Source: Nocardia higoensis NBRC 100133 (GTDB lineage: Bacteria > Actinomycetota > Actinomycetes > Mycobacteriales > Mycobacteriaceae). From it: a stretch of 64,000 bases of DNA. The stretch's first letter is position 1. Each line of letters begins with the position of its first letter. Where the stretch lies: contig NZ_BAGA01000077.1 of assembly GCF_000308595.1 (NCBI RefSeq), positions 1 through 64,000 on the forward strand, read 5' to 3'. A model generated the notes under the pieces. It was not told the DNA's origin, searched no databases, and saw only the letters and a program-made list of their open reading frames with translations. Made by a program: the position numbers and the translations under genes. Below, one piece after another: positions 46,782 to 57,831 of the stretch.

Positions 46782-47665
46782 CCGCGCTTCTGGTGAAAAC
46801 CGAGGACAGTGCGCGCGAGGCCGAGTTGTCGGCGGGCGAACCCGCTCGCCGCTCGGGCGACGGATTCTGGCGTGGCCTGTTCCGGCAGCCCGGCCTGGTG
46901 ATCTCCTTCGCGGTGATCGCCCTGGTGATCGCCTGGGCGTTCCTGCCCGAGGTCTTCGCCTCGCAGGACCCGATCAACGGCGTCCCGTCGCAGCGCCTGT
47001 CCCCGCCGAGCGCCGAACACTGGTTCGGCACCGACAATCTCGGCCGCGACAGCTACGCCCGCGTCGTGCACGGCTCGGCACTGACCCTGCAGGCGACCCT
47101 GGTCGCGGTGTTGGTCGGCATCGTCGTCGGTGCAGGCATCGGCCTGATCGCCGGCTTCGTGCGCGGGCTGGTCGAGGACTGGCTCATGCGGATCATCGAG
47201 GTCATGCTCGCGGTCCCCGGCCTGCTGCTCTCGCTGGCCGTGGTCACCGCACTCGGCTTCGGCACCATCAATGTCGCCATCGCGGTGGGCATCGCCAATA
47301 TCGCCAGCTTCGCCCGGGTGATGCGCTCGGAGACGCTGAAGATCTCGGCGCTGCCCTATATCGAAGCCTCCAAGGCCTCCGGATCGCACTGGTCCTACAC
47401 CCTGTTCGCGCACGTGCTGCCCAATGCCAGGGGCCCTGTGCTCGCGCTGACCGCCCTCGAGTTCGGCACCGCCATCCTGTCGGTCTCGGCCCTGTCGTTC
47501 CTCGGTTTCGGCGCCCAGCCGCCCACCCCCGAATGGGGGGCGCTGGTGTCCGGCGGCCGCGACTACCTGGCCACCGCCTGGTGGATGACGACCTTCCCCG
47601 GCCTGGTCATCGCCGCGGTCGTGCTCTCCGCCAACCGCATCGCCCGCTTCCTGGAAGACCGGTGA
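46778..47665 (+). CDS. DppC-type ABC permease
   Basis: A 295-aa second membrane subunit. The cytoplasmic tail is followed by one helix, then SPPSAEHWFGTDNLGRDSYARV, the standard opening of the family. The EAA loop contains YIEASKASGSHWSYTLFAHV and LPNARGPVL. Pairs with the preceding permease. Only one base separates its stop from the ATPase start. Confidence 0.92.
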   Translation: MTALLVKTEDSAREAELSAGEPARRSGDGFWRGLFRQPGLVISFAVIALVIAWAFLPEVFASQDPINGVPSQRLSPPSAEHWFGTDNLGRDSYARVVHGSALTLQATLVAVLVGIVVGAGIGLIAGFVRGLVEDWLMRIIEVMLAVPGLLLSLAVVTALGFGTINVAIAVGIANIASFARVMRSETLKISALPYIEASKASGSHWSYTLFAHVLPNARGPVLALTALEFGTAILSVSALSFLGFGAQPPTPEWGALVSGGRDYLATAWWMTTFPGLVIAAVVLSANRIARFLEDR

Positions 47666-47666
47666 C

Positions 47667-49334
47667 ATGACCACGCAACCACTTCTGTCGGTGTCCGGCC
47701 TGCAGGTCGGCTACCGGATCTCGCGCACCGAGTCCTTCCGTGCCGTGTCCGGTGTCGACTTCGACATCGCCGCGGGCGAACTCGTCTCGATCGTCGGCGA
47801 ATCCGGCTCGGGCAAGAGCACCACCGCGCACGCCGTGCTCGGCCTGCTCGGCGACCGGGCCCGGATCGAGGGCGGCAGCATCCGCTTCGACGGCGCCGAC
47901 CTCACCGCCCTGGGCGACAAGCAGTGGCGCGCCATCCGCGGCGCCCGGATCGGCTTCGTTCCCCAGGATCCGGCGGTCTCGCTCAACCCCACCCGCCGCA
48001 TCGGCGAGCAGATCGCCCAGGCGATCACCCTGCACAAGGGGCGCGTCCCGAAAGAGGTGTTGCGCGAGCGGATCACCGAGCTGCTGGGCAAGGTCGGCAT
48101 CGACCGGCCCGAGCTGCGCTCGCGCCAGTACCCGCACCAGCTCTCCGGCGGTATGCGCCAGCGCGCCCTCATCGCGACCGCGCTGGCCAACGACCCCGAA
48201 CTGATCATCGCCGACGAACCCACCAGCGCGCTGGACGTCACGATCCAGAAGCAGATCCTCGACCACATCGACGAACTGCGCAGCGAGCTCGGCATCGCCA
48301 TCCTGCTCATCACCCACGACCTGGGCGTGGCGGGGGACCGGTCCGATCGGATCGTGGTGCTCGAATCCGGGCGCGTCGTCGAGTCGGGCGCACCCGAGGA
48401 GATCCTGGCCGCGCCGTCGGCCCCCTACACCCGCAAGCTGCTCGCGGCCGTGCCCGATGTGGCCTCCGGCCGGCTGGTGTGGGCGGGCGATGCCGTCCGC
48501 GCACGCGTGCCCGGCGAGGCGCCGGCGAAGACGCGCCGCGACAGCGCGATCCTGGTGGCCACGGATCTGCGTAAAGCGTTTCGTGACAGCGGTTCCGGCG
48601 GCGATGTCCAGGCTGTCGACGATGTCGGCATCGCGGTGCCGCGCGGCGGCACCCTCGGCGTCGTGGGCGAATCCGGCTCGGGCAAGTCCACGCTCGCCCG
48701 TATCGTCACCCGGCTGACCGACCCCGATTCCGGGCGAGTCGAATTCGACGGGCGCGACGTCACCCGCCTGCGCGGCAAGGAACTGCGCGAGCTGCGTCGT
48801 CACGTACAGCTGGTCTACCAGAACCCGTTCGCCTCGCTCGACCCGCGATTCACCATCGGCCGAACCCTGACCGAACCGCTGCGTGCCTTCGGCATCGGCG
48901 ATCGCGCCGGCCGTGCACGCCGGGTCGCCGAACTGCTCGACCTGGTCGGCCTGCCCGCCGCGTTCGCCGAGCGCAAGCCGGTGGAGATGTCCGGCGGTCA
49001 GCGCCAGCGGGTGGCGATCGCCCGGGCACTGGCCAGCGAGCCGTCGCTGGTGGTGCTCGACGAGGCCGTCTCGGCACTCGACGTGTCGGTGCAGGCGCAG
49101 ATCCTGGAGCTGCTGGTTCGGGTGCAGGCCGAACTCGGCGTCAGCTACATCTTCATCTCCCACGACCTCGCGGTGATCCGGCAGGTCAGCGACGAGATCG
49201 TCGTCATGCGCGGCGGCCGCCTCGTCGAAGCGGGCACCGCCGACCGCGTCTACACCACCCCCGCCGTCGACTACACCCGGGCACTGCTGGCCGCCGTGCC
49301 CGGCGCCCGCCACTCCCGAAAGGTGCTCTCGTGA
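47667..49334 (+). CDS. Fused DppD-DppF ABC ATPase
   Basis: 555 aa with two complete nucleotide-binding domains, equal to DppD plus DppF or to GsiA. Walker A is GESGSGKST in both (near residues 45 and 333). Signatures are [12 protein letters not shown] and [12 protein letters not shown], and Walker B motifs are [12 protein letters not shown] and [12 protein letters not shown]. The fused form also occurs in glutathione (GsiA) importers, which is suggestive given the cysteine leader but not proof. GTGA overlap with the following dehydrogenase-like gene. Confidence 0.93.
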   Translation: MTTQPLLSVSGLQVGYRISRTESFRAVSGVDFDIAAGELVSIVGESGSGKSTTAHAVLGLLGDRARIEGGSIRFDGADLTALGDKQWRAIRGARIGFVPQDPAVSLNPTRRIGEQIAQAITLHKGRVPKEVLRERITELLGKVGIDRPELRSRQYPHQLSGGMRQRALIATALANDPELIIADEPTSALDVTIQKQILDHIDELRSELGIAILLITHDLGVAGDRSDRIVVLESGRVVESGAPEEILAAPSAPYTRKLLAAVPDVASGRLVWAGDAVRARVPGEAPAKTRRDSAILVATDLRKAFRDSGSGGDVQAVDDVGIAVPRGGTLGVVGESGSGKSTLARIVTRLTDPDSGRVEFDGRDVTRLRGKELRELRRHVQLVYQNPFASLDPRFTIGRTLTEPLRAFGIGDRAGRARRVAELLDLVGLPAAFAERKPVEMSGGQRQRVAIARALASEPSLVVLDEAVSALDVSVQAQILELLVRVQAELGVSYIFISHDLAVIRQVSDEIVVMRGGRLVEAGTADRVYTTPAVDYTRALLAAVPGARHSRKVLS

Positions 49335-50539
49335 CCGTCGCGTCCACGCTCCGGCCCTATGATCCGTCCGCGCTGCCCGCCGTCACCGCCGCGCTCGCCG
49401 AGCGCGCCGCCGAGTACGACCGCACCGGCGCGTTCCCGGCCGAGAGCATCCAGGTCCTGCACGAGGCGGGCATTCTCACCGCGACTGTCGGCAAGCGTTT
49501 CGGCGGAGCGGAACTCGGCCACGCGGGCACGGTCGATTTGATGCTCGCCCTCGGCGAGGGCGACCCGTCGGTCGCGCTCATCACCGCCATGACCCTGGCC
49601 ATCCACGCCAGGCAGGCCACCGAGGACGCGCTGCCGCCTGCGCTCTACGAGCAGGTTCTCGCCGACTCCGTCGACGGCCCGTCGCTGCTGAACGCCCTGC
49701 AGGTCGAGCCCGCACTGGGCACCCCCTCGCGCGGCGGCGCCCCGGCCACCACGGCGCGCAAGGTGCCCGGCGGCTGGCAGATCACCGGCCACAAGATCTA
49801 TTCCACCGGTGCGGCGGGACTGCGCTGGATGATCGTCATGGCGACCACCGACGAAGCGGATCCGCGGGTCGGCTCCTTCACCGTCGATGCCAGGCAGCCC
49901 GGTATCGCCATCGACGACAGCTGGGACAACACCGGCATGCGGGCCACCGGAAGCCACGGCGTCACCTTCGACGGCGTCTTCGTCCCCGACGAGTTCGCCT
50001 TCGGCCTGCAGTCGCTGGCCGATCGCAAACCGCAGGACCAGAACCTCGGCCCCGGCACCGCGCTGCCCGCGATCTACCTCGGCGCCGCGCACGCCGCCCG
50101 CCGCTGGTTCATCGGCTTCCTCGACGCCCGCCGCCCCGCCAACCTCGGCCACTCGCTGCTGGAGCTGCCGCGCTTCGAAGCCGCCATCGGCGAGATCGAC
50201 ATCCAGCTCACCAGCAGCGTCGCCCTGCTGAGATCCCTTGCCGACCAGGCGGATCGCGGCATCGCGGTGCCCAAGGCGGTGGCCTGGAGCGCCAAGACCG
50301 TCGCCAACCGGGCCGCGATCGGCACCGTCGAGCAGATGGTCGGGCTGATCGGCAATCCCGGTCTCAGCCGCGCCAATCCGCTCGAACGCCACCTGCGCGA
50401 CGTGTACTCCGCCCGGGTGCACTTCCCCCAGGAGGACACGGTCACCACCTTCCTCGGCAAGCAGGCCAAGGCTTCGATCGCCCCGGCTGCCGCCCCCTCG
50501 ACCGCCACCCCCTCGACCACTTCGGAGAAGAAGTCATGA
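49331..50539 (+). CDS. DszC/SfnB-like acyl-CoA dehydrogenase-fold flavoenzyme
   Basis: 402 aa. The acyl-CoA dehydrogenase fold is adapted to FMNH2-dependent monooxygenation, as in dibenzothiophene monooxygenase DszC. Group-typical blocks are FGGAELGHAG, GHKIYSTGAAGLRWMIVMA and DDSWDNTGMRATGSHGVTFDGVFVP. The late helix ends RHLRDVYSARVHFPQEDTV. The usual catalytic Glu of true dehydrogenases is not recognisable. It probably oxidises a sulfur (or nitrogen) atom ahead of the LLM enzymes (inference). The tail of about 25 residues is Ala/Ser/Thr-rich and looks unstructured. GTGA and ATGA overlaps on either side. Confidence 0.85.
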   Translation: MTVASTLRPYDPSALPAVTAALAERAAEYDRTGAFPAESIQVLHEAGILTATVGKRFGGAELGHAGTVDLMLALGEGDPSVALITAMTLAIHARQATEDALPPALYEQVLADSVDGPSLLNALQVEPALGTPSRGGAPATTARKVPGGWQITGHKIYSTGAAGLRWMIVMATTDEADPRVGSFTVDARQPGIAIDDSWDNTGMRATGSHGVTFDGVFVPDEFAFGLQSLADRKPQDQNLGPGTALPAIYLGAAHAARRWFIGFLDARRPANLGHSLLELPRFEAAIGEIDIQLTSSVALLRSLADQADRGIAVPKAVAWSAKTVANRAAIGTVEQMVGLIGNPGLSRANPLERHLRDVYSARVHFPQEDTVTTFLGKQAKASIAPAAAPSTATPSTTSEKKS

Positions 50540-51555
50540 CCCGCTACGTCGTCATCGGCGCGGGCGCCGTCGGCGCCGGCCTCGCCGCCCAGCTCGAATT
50601 GCACGGCCTGCCCTACGTGCTCGTCGGCCGCGGCGCGCAGATCGCCCATCTCGCCGAACACGGCCTGACCTACCACCGTCGCGGCGCGGCTACCACGGTC
50701 CCGCTGGCCACCGCCGCCGCGCCCGGCGAGGTCACCCTGACCACCGACGACGTCCTCGTCTTCACCCCGAAGGTCCAGGACCTCGACACCGCCGTGCGGG
50801 ACTGGGCCTGGCAGCCGCTGTCGGACGCCCCCGGCCGCACCGCCGCCGACCTGCCGGTCATCACCCTGCAGAACGGTCTTGACGCCGAACGCATCGCGCT
50901 GCGCCGCTTCGCCGTCGTCTACGGCGCCTCCCTGCTGACCCCGGCCCGCTTCACCGTCGTCGGCGAGGTCGTCTCCGGCGCGGCCGGCCCGGTCGGCGTG
51001 CTCACCATCGGGCGCTACCCGACCGGCTCCGACGACCGCTTGGCCGCCCTCGCCGAGGATCTGCGCGCCGCCGAGTACATCGTGCAGATCAGCGACGACG
51101 TGGTGCGCTGGAAGGCCGCCAAGATCGTGCACAACGTCCGCAATGCCGTCGAGGTGCTGGCGGGCGAGGCCGAGGAGAAGACCCGCATCGAGGACGCGCT
51201 CGTCGCCGAGACCCACGCCGTCCTCGCGGCCGCGGGCATCGCCGTGGCCGACACCGTGGCCGAGCGCACCGAAGATCTCTCGGCCTTCGCGCTCGATCCG
51301 GACTCCGGCATCCAGCCGGGCCAGCAGTCCACCTGGCAGAGTTTCGCTCGTGGCGTCTCGGCCGAAACCGATTACCTGAACGGGGAAATCGTGCTGCTCG
51401 GACGCCTGCACGGCGTCGCCGTCCCGTTCAACGCGGCGATCCAGGCCGTCCTCGGCGCATCCGCGCTGGCGGGCGAGAAGCCGGGAACCCGCACCACCAC
51501 CGAAGTCCTCACCGCGGCCGAGTCGGCCGCCACCACCGGAAAGGCCCACTCGTGA
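50536..51555 (+). CDS. Ketopantoate reductase-family (ApbA/PanE-like) oxidoreductase
   Basis: A 339-aa NADPH-dependent reductase. The Rossmann opening is VIGAGAVGAGLAAQLELHG. The catalytic Lys is in WKAAKIVHNVRNAVEVL (near residue 195), and the C-terminal helical domain contains STWQSFARG...TDYLNGEIVLLG. Pantothenate synthesis is unlikely from this position; the family also reduces other 2-oxo acids. Together with the GlcD-type oxidase two genes downstream, it suggests that a 2-hydroxy/2-oxo acid is released from the sulfur compound (inference). Confidence 0.85.
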   Translation: MTRYVVIGAGAVGAGLAAQLELHGLPYVLVGRGAQIAHLAEHGLTYHRRGAATTVPLATAAAPGEVTLTTDDVLVFTPKVQDLDTAVRDWAWQPLSDAPGRTAADLPVITLQNGLDAERIALRRFAVVYGASLLTPARFTVVGEVVSGAAGPVGVLTIGRYPTGSDDRLAALAEDLRAAEYIVQISDDVVRWKAAKIVHNVRNAVEVLAGEAEEKTRIEDALVAETHAVLAAAGIAVADTVAERTEDLSAFALDPDSGIQPGQQSTWQSFARGVSAETDYLNGEIVLLGRLHGVAVPFNAAIQAVLGASALAGEKPGTRTTTEVLTAAESAATTGKAHS

Positions 51556-52289
51556 CCCTCACCACCGACACCGCCGCCGAAGCGACCGCCGCCCGCTGGC
51601 ACGAGCCGACCGGCCTCAATCCGCGCGGCACCCTCGTGATCGTGCCGGGCCGCGGTGAGACCGCCGAGGTCTACAACCGCTTCGGCTCGCGGCTGGCCGC
51701 CGATGCCTACCGGGTCACGGTCGTCGATACCGCCGACACCGCCGAATTGATCTCGCGGGTAGAGGAATTGGCGAAGGATCCGTGGGCGGTCGCGCCGCTG
51801 GTGCTGGTCGGCTCCGATATCGGCGCGCTGCGTGCGCTGGCCGCCGCCTCGACCGACGGGCTCGTCGACGCGGTCGTCGTCGCCGGGGTCCCGGTCGATC
51901 AGCAGGTTCCGACGGCCGACTGGGACTCCGAGATCCTCGCCCGCACCGGCTGCCCCACCCACCAGGGCGTGCTGCGGTCCGTCGGCGCGCAGAGCTACGC
52001 CTCGCTGCCCGAGGCGATCACCGCGGCCGACCTCGCCCCCGCCGCGCCGGCCGTGCCGGTGCTGGCCCTGCACGGCGGCACCGACACCATCAGCCCCGTC
52101 GACCGCGCGCTGGAGTACTACCGCGCGCTGCCGAACGCGACCGTCCACGTCGTGGAGGACGGCCGTCACGACGTGCTCAACGACGCCACCCACCGTTCGG
52201 TCGCCGCGACGGTGGTGCTCTTCCTCGAACGCCTGCGCCTCGGCGCCGACCTGCCGGTGATCGTGCGCAGCGGCGACACCGGACGATGA
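51552..52289 (+). CDS. Alpha/beta hydrolase with Asp nucleophile elbow
   Basis: 245 aa. The core carries VIVPGRGETAEVYNRFGSRL, the elbow VLVGSDIGALRA and the C-terminal ALHGGTDTISP...EDGRHDVLND. The elbow is G-S-D-I-G, so the nucleophile position is Asp, as in dehalogenase/epoxide-hydrolase-like members or dienelactone-type variants. The catalytic His is present. GTGA overlap before it and ATGA after it show translational coupling. Substrate unknown. Confidence 0.82.
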   Translation: MTLTTDTAAEATAARWHEPTGLNPRGTLVIVPGRGETAEVYNRFGSRLAADAYRVTVVDTADTAELISRVEELAKDPWAVAPLVLVGSDIGALRALAAASTDGLVDAVVVAGVPVDQQVPTADWDSEILARTGCPTHQGVLRSVGAQSYASLPEAITAADLAPAAPAVPVLALHGGTDTISPVDRALEYYRALPNATVHVVEDGRHDVLNDATHRSVAATVVLFLERLRLGADLPVIVRSGDTGR

Positions 52290-53659
52290 CGGTCGCGGCG
52301 GTGCCCGCGCACCTGGCCGGGCTCGTCGGGTCGGTGTCGGACTGGTCCATCGAACCGTCGGTGCTGGCCGCCGCCCGCACCGACCGGTCCGGCCTCATCC
52401 CGGACGGCGTGCCCGACCTCGTCGTCCGGGCCGGTTCGGTGGACGATGTGGTCGCCACGCTCGCGCACGCGAGCCGATCGGGCACACCGGTGGTCACCCG
52501 CGGCGCGGGCACCGGCCTGGCCGGCGGCGCGGTCGCGAGCACGGGCGAGATCGTGCTCGACGTGTCCGGGATGAATCGGATTCTCGAGATCGATCCCGAC
52601 AACGGCATCGCCCGCGTCGAACCCGGCGTCATCACCGCCGAACTCGACGCCGCCGCCGGGCGCTACGGCCTGCGCTACGCACCCGACCCGGCCAGCGCCG
52701 CCATCTCCACCCTCGGCGGCAATATCGCGACCAACGCCGGCGGGCTGCGCTGCGTCAAGTACGGCGTCACCCGCGACGCGGTGCTGGCCCTCGATGTGGT
52801 CCTCGGCGACGGTCGCAGGCTGCACACCGGCCGCAGCACCGCCAAGGGCGTCACCGGCTACGACCTGACCAGCCTGTTCGTCGGGTCGGAGGGCACCCTC
52901 GGCGTGATCGTCGAGGCGACGGTGAAGCTCGCGCCCCGCCCCGTCGGCAGCGCGACCATGACCGCCACCTTCACCACCGTGTCCGCCGCCGCCCAGGCGG
53001 TGGGCGAGCTGCTGCGCGCGGGCCTGACCCCCTCGACACTGGAACTGCTGGACCACGCGACGCTGGTGGCCATCGACGAAGCGCAGGGCACCTCGCTCGG
53101 CGCGGACGGTGGCGCCTTCCTGCTGATCCAGACCGACGGCGCGGGCGCCGAGGGCGAGGCCGAGCGCGTGCGCGAACTGTTGCGTCACAGTGCGATCCGC
53201 CTGGAGACCGCTGCCGACGAGACCGAGGCCGAACGGCTGCTGCAGGTGCGCCGGCTCGCGCTGCCGTCCATCGAACGCCACGGCCGCGTCCTCATCGAGG
53301 ACATCGCCGTGCCCAGGACCAGGCTCGCGGACGCGGTCGAGGGCATCGAGCAGATCTCGCGCCGCACCGGGGTGCGGATCTTCACCTTCGCCCACGCGGG
53401 CGACGGCAATCTGCACCCGATCGTGCTGACCGACGCGGCCCCGGCCGATCCGGTGCCCGAACCGGTGCAGGCCGCGGTCGGTGAGGTGTTCGCCCTCGCA
53501 CTGCGCCTGGGAGGCACACTGACAGGGGAACACGGCGTCGGTGTGCTCAAGCGCCCGTGGCTGGCCGACGACCTCGGCGACACGGCGCTGGAACTGCACC
53601 GATCGCTCAAGTCGGTGTTCGATCCGGCCGGAATCCTCAACCCCGGCAAGGCGATATGA
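52286..53659 (+). CDS. GlcD-type FAD-linked 2-hydroxyacid oxidase/dehydrogenase
   Basis: A 457-aa vanillyl-alcohol-oxidase-fold flavoprotein. The FAD-binding PCMH part has RGAGTGLAGGAV, STLGGNIATNAGGLRCVKYG and FVGSEGTLGVI. The C-terminal cap has FAHAGDGNLHP and GTLTGEHGVGVLKRPW, the metal and substrate residues of D-lactate/glycolate-type enzymes. Normal length for GlcD. It would oxidise a D-2-hydroxy acid to the 2-oxo acid, perhaps a carbon product of desulfonation (inference). ATGA overlap with the hydrolase. Confidence 0.9.
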   Translation: MTVAAVPAHLAGLVGSVSDWSIEPSVLAAARTDRSGLIPDGVPDLVVRAGSVDDVVATLAHASRSGTPVVTRGAGTGLAGGAVASTGEIVLDVSGMNRILEIDPDNGIARVEPGVITAELDAAAGRYGLRYAPDPASAAISTLGGNIATNAGGLRCVKYGVTRDAVLALDVVLGDGRRLHTGRSTAKGVTGYDLTSLFVGSEGTLGVIVEATVKLAPRPVGSATMTATFTTVSAAAQAVGELLRAGLTPSTLELLDHATLVAIDEAQGTSLGADGGAFLLIQTDGAGAEGEAERVRELLRHSAIRLETAADETEAERLLQVRRLALPSIERHGRVLIEDIAVPRTRLADAVEGIEQISRRTGVRIFTFAHAGDGNLHPIVLTDAAPADPVPEPVQAAVGEVFALALRLGGTLTGEHGVGVLKRPWLADDLGDTALELHRSLKSVFDPAGILNPGKAI

Positions 53660-53697
53660 GCACCGGCCACCGCACCGCCCAGACAGACAGGAACCCG

Positions 53698-54540
53698 ATG
53701 ACCATCATCACCGCCACCGAACTCGCCGATCTGCTGGCCACCGACACCCCCGTGCGGCTGCTCGACGTCCGCTGGGCGCTGGCCCAGCCCGACGGCAGGG
53801 AGGCCTTCGCGGACGGTCACATCCCGGGCGCGGCGTACGTCGACCTCGAAACGGAGCTGAGCGACCACTCCGTCACCGGTCGCGGCCGCCATCCGCTGCC
53901 CTCCGGGAGCGACCTGCAAGCCGCGCTGCGGCGCTGGGGAATCGACGACGGCGACACCGTCGTCGCCTACGACGACTGGAACCGCGCGGGCTCCTCGCGG
54001 GCCTGGTGGGTGCTGCGCGCCGCGGGTCTGACCGACGTGCGCATCCTCGACGGCGGGCTGGGCGGCTGGCTGGAGTCGGGCGGATCCGTCCAGTCCGGTC
54101 GCGCGGCCGACCGCACCGGCAATGTCACTGTCGCCCATGAGGATCTGTACGCGGGCGCCCTGCCCACGCTGACCGCCGCCGAGGCCGAGCAGGTCGCGGA
54201 GAAGGGCGTCCTGCTGGATGCCCGTGCGCCCGAACGCTTCCGGGGCGAGCTCGAACCGGTCGACCCCGTCGCCGGGCACATCCCCGGCGCGGCGAACCTG
54301 CCGTCCACCGGCGTGCTGGACGACGACGGCAATTTCGTCGACCCCGAGAAGCTGCGCGAGCGGTTCGCCGAGCGCGGGGTGGACGCCGGGAACCCGCTCG
54401 GGGCCTACTGCGGATCCGGCGTCACCGCGGCGGTTCTGGTGGCCGCCGCCGACGCCGCGGGCATCGAACTGCCGCTGTTCCCGGGCTCGTGGTCGCAGTG
54501 GTCCTCGGACCCGGCCAACCCGGTCGCGACGGGGGAGTAG
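53698..54540 (+). CDS. Sulfurtransferase with two rhodanese domains (SseA-like)
   Basis: 280 aa. The inactive N-terminal domain is VRLLDVRWALAQPDGREAF...GHIPGAAYVDLE. The catalytic C-terminal domain has LLDARAPERFRGE and the persulfide loop AYCGSGVTAAV. It moves sulfane sulfur from thiosulfate or mercaptopyruvate to acceptors. It closes the operon and fits a pathway that ends in inorganic or persulfide sulfur for cysteine synthesis. I chose ATG 53698 (AGGAA upstream, first residue of the domain). ATG 53656, with ATGA overlap to the oxidase, would add 14 residues and is nearly as likely. Confidence 0.9.
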   Translation: MTIITATELADLLATDTPVRLLDVRWALAQPDGREAFADGHIPGAAYVDLETELSDHSVTGRGRHPLPSGSDLQAALRRWGIDDGDTVVAYDDWNRAGSSRAWWVLRAAGLTDVRILDGGLGGWLESGGSVQSGRAADRTGNVTVAHEDLYAGALPTLTAAEAEQVAEKGVLLDARAPERFRGELEPVDPVAGHIPGAANLPSTGVLDDDGNFVDPEKLRERFAERGVDAGNPLGAYCGSGVTAAVLVAAADAAGIELPLFPGSWSQWSSDPANPVATGE

Positions 54541-54630
54541 GTCCTTCCGGAGCCGGGTGCCACGCCGCGAGTCCGGCGGTCGTCGCGCCCGGCGCGGCCG
54601 GATCGGGGGTCGGTCCGGCGCGGCGGGATT

Positions 54631-55951
<1,321 letters not shown>

Positions 55952-56002
55952 GCGAGGGCCGCAGGCAGGCCTGGGTGGCGGCCGGCTCGTAGGGCGGGGG
56001 AC

Positions 56003-57046
56003 TCAGACCCCGACGCCCACCGGCACCGGCAAGGTGAGCGCGCGGAAGAGCCCATTGGCGGGCGTGGTCCGCGAGAGCGCGTCGGCGGCGAGCACGACGG
56101 CCGCCGCCGTCCAGGTGGTCCGCTCCTCGGGCCAGCGCTTGCCGTCGGCGAAAACCAGCCCGGTCCAATAGGATCCGTCGCTCTCGCGCAGGTGTTGCAT
56201 GGCCGCGAACAACCGGTGCGCCCGGTCGGCGTCGCCGATCGCGTCCAGCGCCAGCACCAGTTCGCAGGTCTCGGCCCCGGTCACCCACGGCCGGTCCGCC
56301 ACACAGCGGATGCCGATATTGCCCACCACGAACTCGTCCCAGCGGGCCTCGAGCCGGGCCACCGCGGCCGGTCCGCGCAGCGCGCCGCCGAGCACCGGGT
56401 AGTACCAGTCCATCGAGTACCGGTCCTTCGGCGTGAACAGCTCGGGCCGGGACCGCAGTGCCTCGCCGAGCCGCGCCTGCGCGCTCGCCCACTCCGGGTG
56501 CGGGTCGTTCAGCGCCTCCGCCAGCGCGACGGCGCAGCCGAGACTGTGGTGGATGCTCGAGCATCCGGTGACCAGCGCTTCGGCCATCGGGCCGTCTTCG
56601 CTTCCAGCCCAGGGGATCTGGCCGTCCGGCCCGCTCAGCGACAGCACGTGCTCGATCCCGGCGCGCACCGTCGGCCACATCTGCGCGGCGAAGCCGAGGT
56701 CGCCGGTGCACAGCGTGTGGTGCCAGACGCCGGTCGCGAGGTAGGCGCAGAAATTGGTCTCGGAATTGGCGTCCTCGATCACCCCGGCCCGGAACTGCCG
56801 GGGCCACGAGCCGTCCGGTCGCTGGGTCGAGGCCGACCAGCGGTAGGCCGCCTCGGCCTCGTCGCGGAACCCGGTGATCGTCAGTGCCATCGCCGATTCC
56901 ACGTGATCCCACGGATCGGTGTGGCCGCCGGGGAACCACGGGATGGCGCCCGAGGGTTCCTGGGCGGCCGCGATCGACTCCCCGGTCCGCAGGCACTGTT
57001 TGCGCGTCAGCGCGAGCGGGACGCTCGGGAGGTCAGACGACCGCAC
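56003..57046 (-). CDS. Prenyltransferase-like alpha/alpha-toroid protein
   Basis: A 347-aa protein built of repeated helical units with Gly-Ser/Trp turns: QEPSGAIPWFPGGHTDPWDHV, QRPDGSWPRQFR, SGPDGQIPWA and RESDGSYWTGLVF. This pattern is found in squalene/oxidosqualene cyclase-like and prenyltransferase beta repeats and in related glycosidase toroids. A DxDD cyclase motif is absent, so a cyclase role is doubtful; a glycan-binding or hydrolytic toroid is possible. GTG start inside the preceding methyltransferase (14-bp overlap), so it is translationally coupled to it. Confidence 0.75.
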   Translation of the reverse strand: MRSSDLPSVPLALTRKQCLRTGESIAAAQEPSGAIPWFPGGHTDPWDHVESAMALTITGFRDEAEAAYRWSASTQRPDGSWPRQFRAGVIEDANSETNFCAYLATGVWHHTLCTGDLGFAAQMWPTVRAGIEHVLSLSGPDGQIPWAGSEDGPMAEALVTGCSSIHHSLGCAVALAEALNDPHPEWASAQARLGEALRSRPELFTPKDRYSMDWYYPVLGGALRGPAAVARLEARWDEFVVGNIGIRCVADRPWVTGAETCELVLALDAIGDADRAHRLFAAMQHLRESDGSYWTGLVFADGKRWPEERTTWTAAAVVLAADALSRTTPANGLFRALTLPVPVGVGV

Positions 57047-57764
57047 GTTGCACCGCCGGCTTGGCGAAGTACAGCGCGACGCTCTTGCCGATGAGCGGAT
57101 CCAGCATTCTCTCGGCCACCCGGGTCAGCGCGGGCCGCGACATCATGTCCCACACCAGCATCCGGTGATAGGCCCGCACCAGTGGGTTGTTCTCGTTGTT
57201 CACCCCGACCGCGCACTTGAGCCACCAGTACGGCGCGTGCAGGGCGTGCACGTGGCTGCTGCGCACGAAACGCAATCCGCGCCCGGCGATCTTGTCGCGC
57301 AGCTCGTCGGCGCGATAGATCCGCACGTGGCCGCCCTCGTTGCTGTGGTACTCGGTCGACAGCGCCCAGCACACCCGTTCGGGCAGCCAGCGCGGCACCG
57401 TCACCACCAGATCGCCGCCGGGCTTGAGCACCCGCGCCAGCTCGGCGATGGCCTGGTCGTCGGCCGGGACGTGCTCGAGGATCTCCGAGGCGATGACGAT
57501 GTCGAAGTGGTTGTCCGGGTAGGGAAGTGCCAGCGCGTCGCCGCGCACGGTCCGCGCGAGCGCGCCCGCGGGCGCCTGCCCTTCGCGGGCCATCGCCTCG
57601 AACATGGTCTGCACACCGGCGAGATCCTCGGCGTTCTGATCGAAGGCGATGATGTCGGCGCCGCGCCGGTAGGCCTCGAACGAATGCCTGCCCGCACCAC
57701 AACCGACGTCGATCACCCGGGTGCCGGGGGCGATGCGGAGTCGGTCGAAGTCAACGGTCAGCAC
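57033..57764 (-). CDS. Class I SAM-dependent methyltransferase (Methyltransf_11 type)
   Basis: 243 aa. SAM motif I is VIDVGCGAGRHSFEAYRRGA (near residues 18-37), motif II IIAFDQNAEDL, then FDIVIASEILEHVPAD and LARVLKPGGDLVVTVP. The C-terminal part has a hydrophobic, aromatic surface (HALHAPYWWLKCAV) suggesting a lipid-linked acceptor (inference). The GTG start follows AGGAGG. Operonic with the toroid protein downstream and, across 67 bp, the glycosyltransferase upstream. Confidence 0.88.
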   Translation of the reverse strand: MLTVDFDRLRIAPGTRVIDVGCGAGRHSFEAYRRGADIIAFDQNAEDLAGVQTMFEAMAREGQAPAGALARTVRGDALALPYPDNHFDIVIASEILEHVPADDQAIAELARVLKPGGDLVVTVPRWLPERVCWALSTEYHSNEGGHVRIYRADELRDKIAGRGLRFVRSSHVHALHAPYWWLKCAVGVNNENNPLVRAYHRMLVWDMMSRPALTRVAERMLDPLIGKSVALYFAKPAVQRAVV

Positions 57765-57831
57765 GGTGATCCTCCTGTGTGCCCTGAAGTGGTGAGATGA
57801 GATGGAACTGCGATGTGCTCGAATCGTCCGA

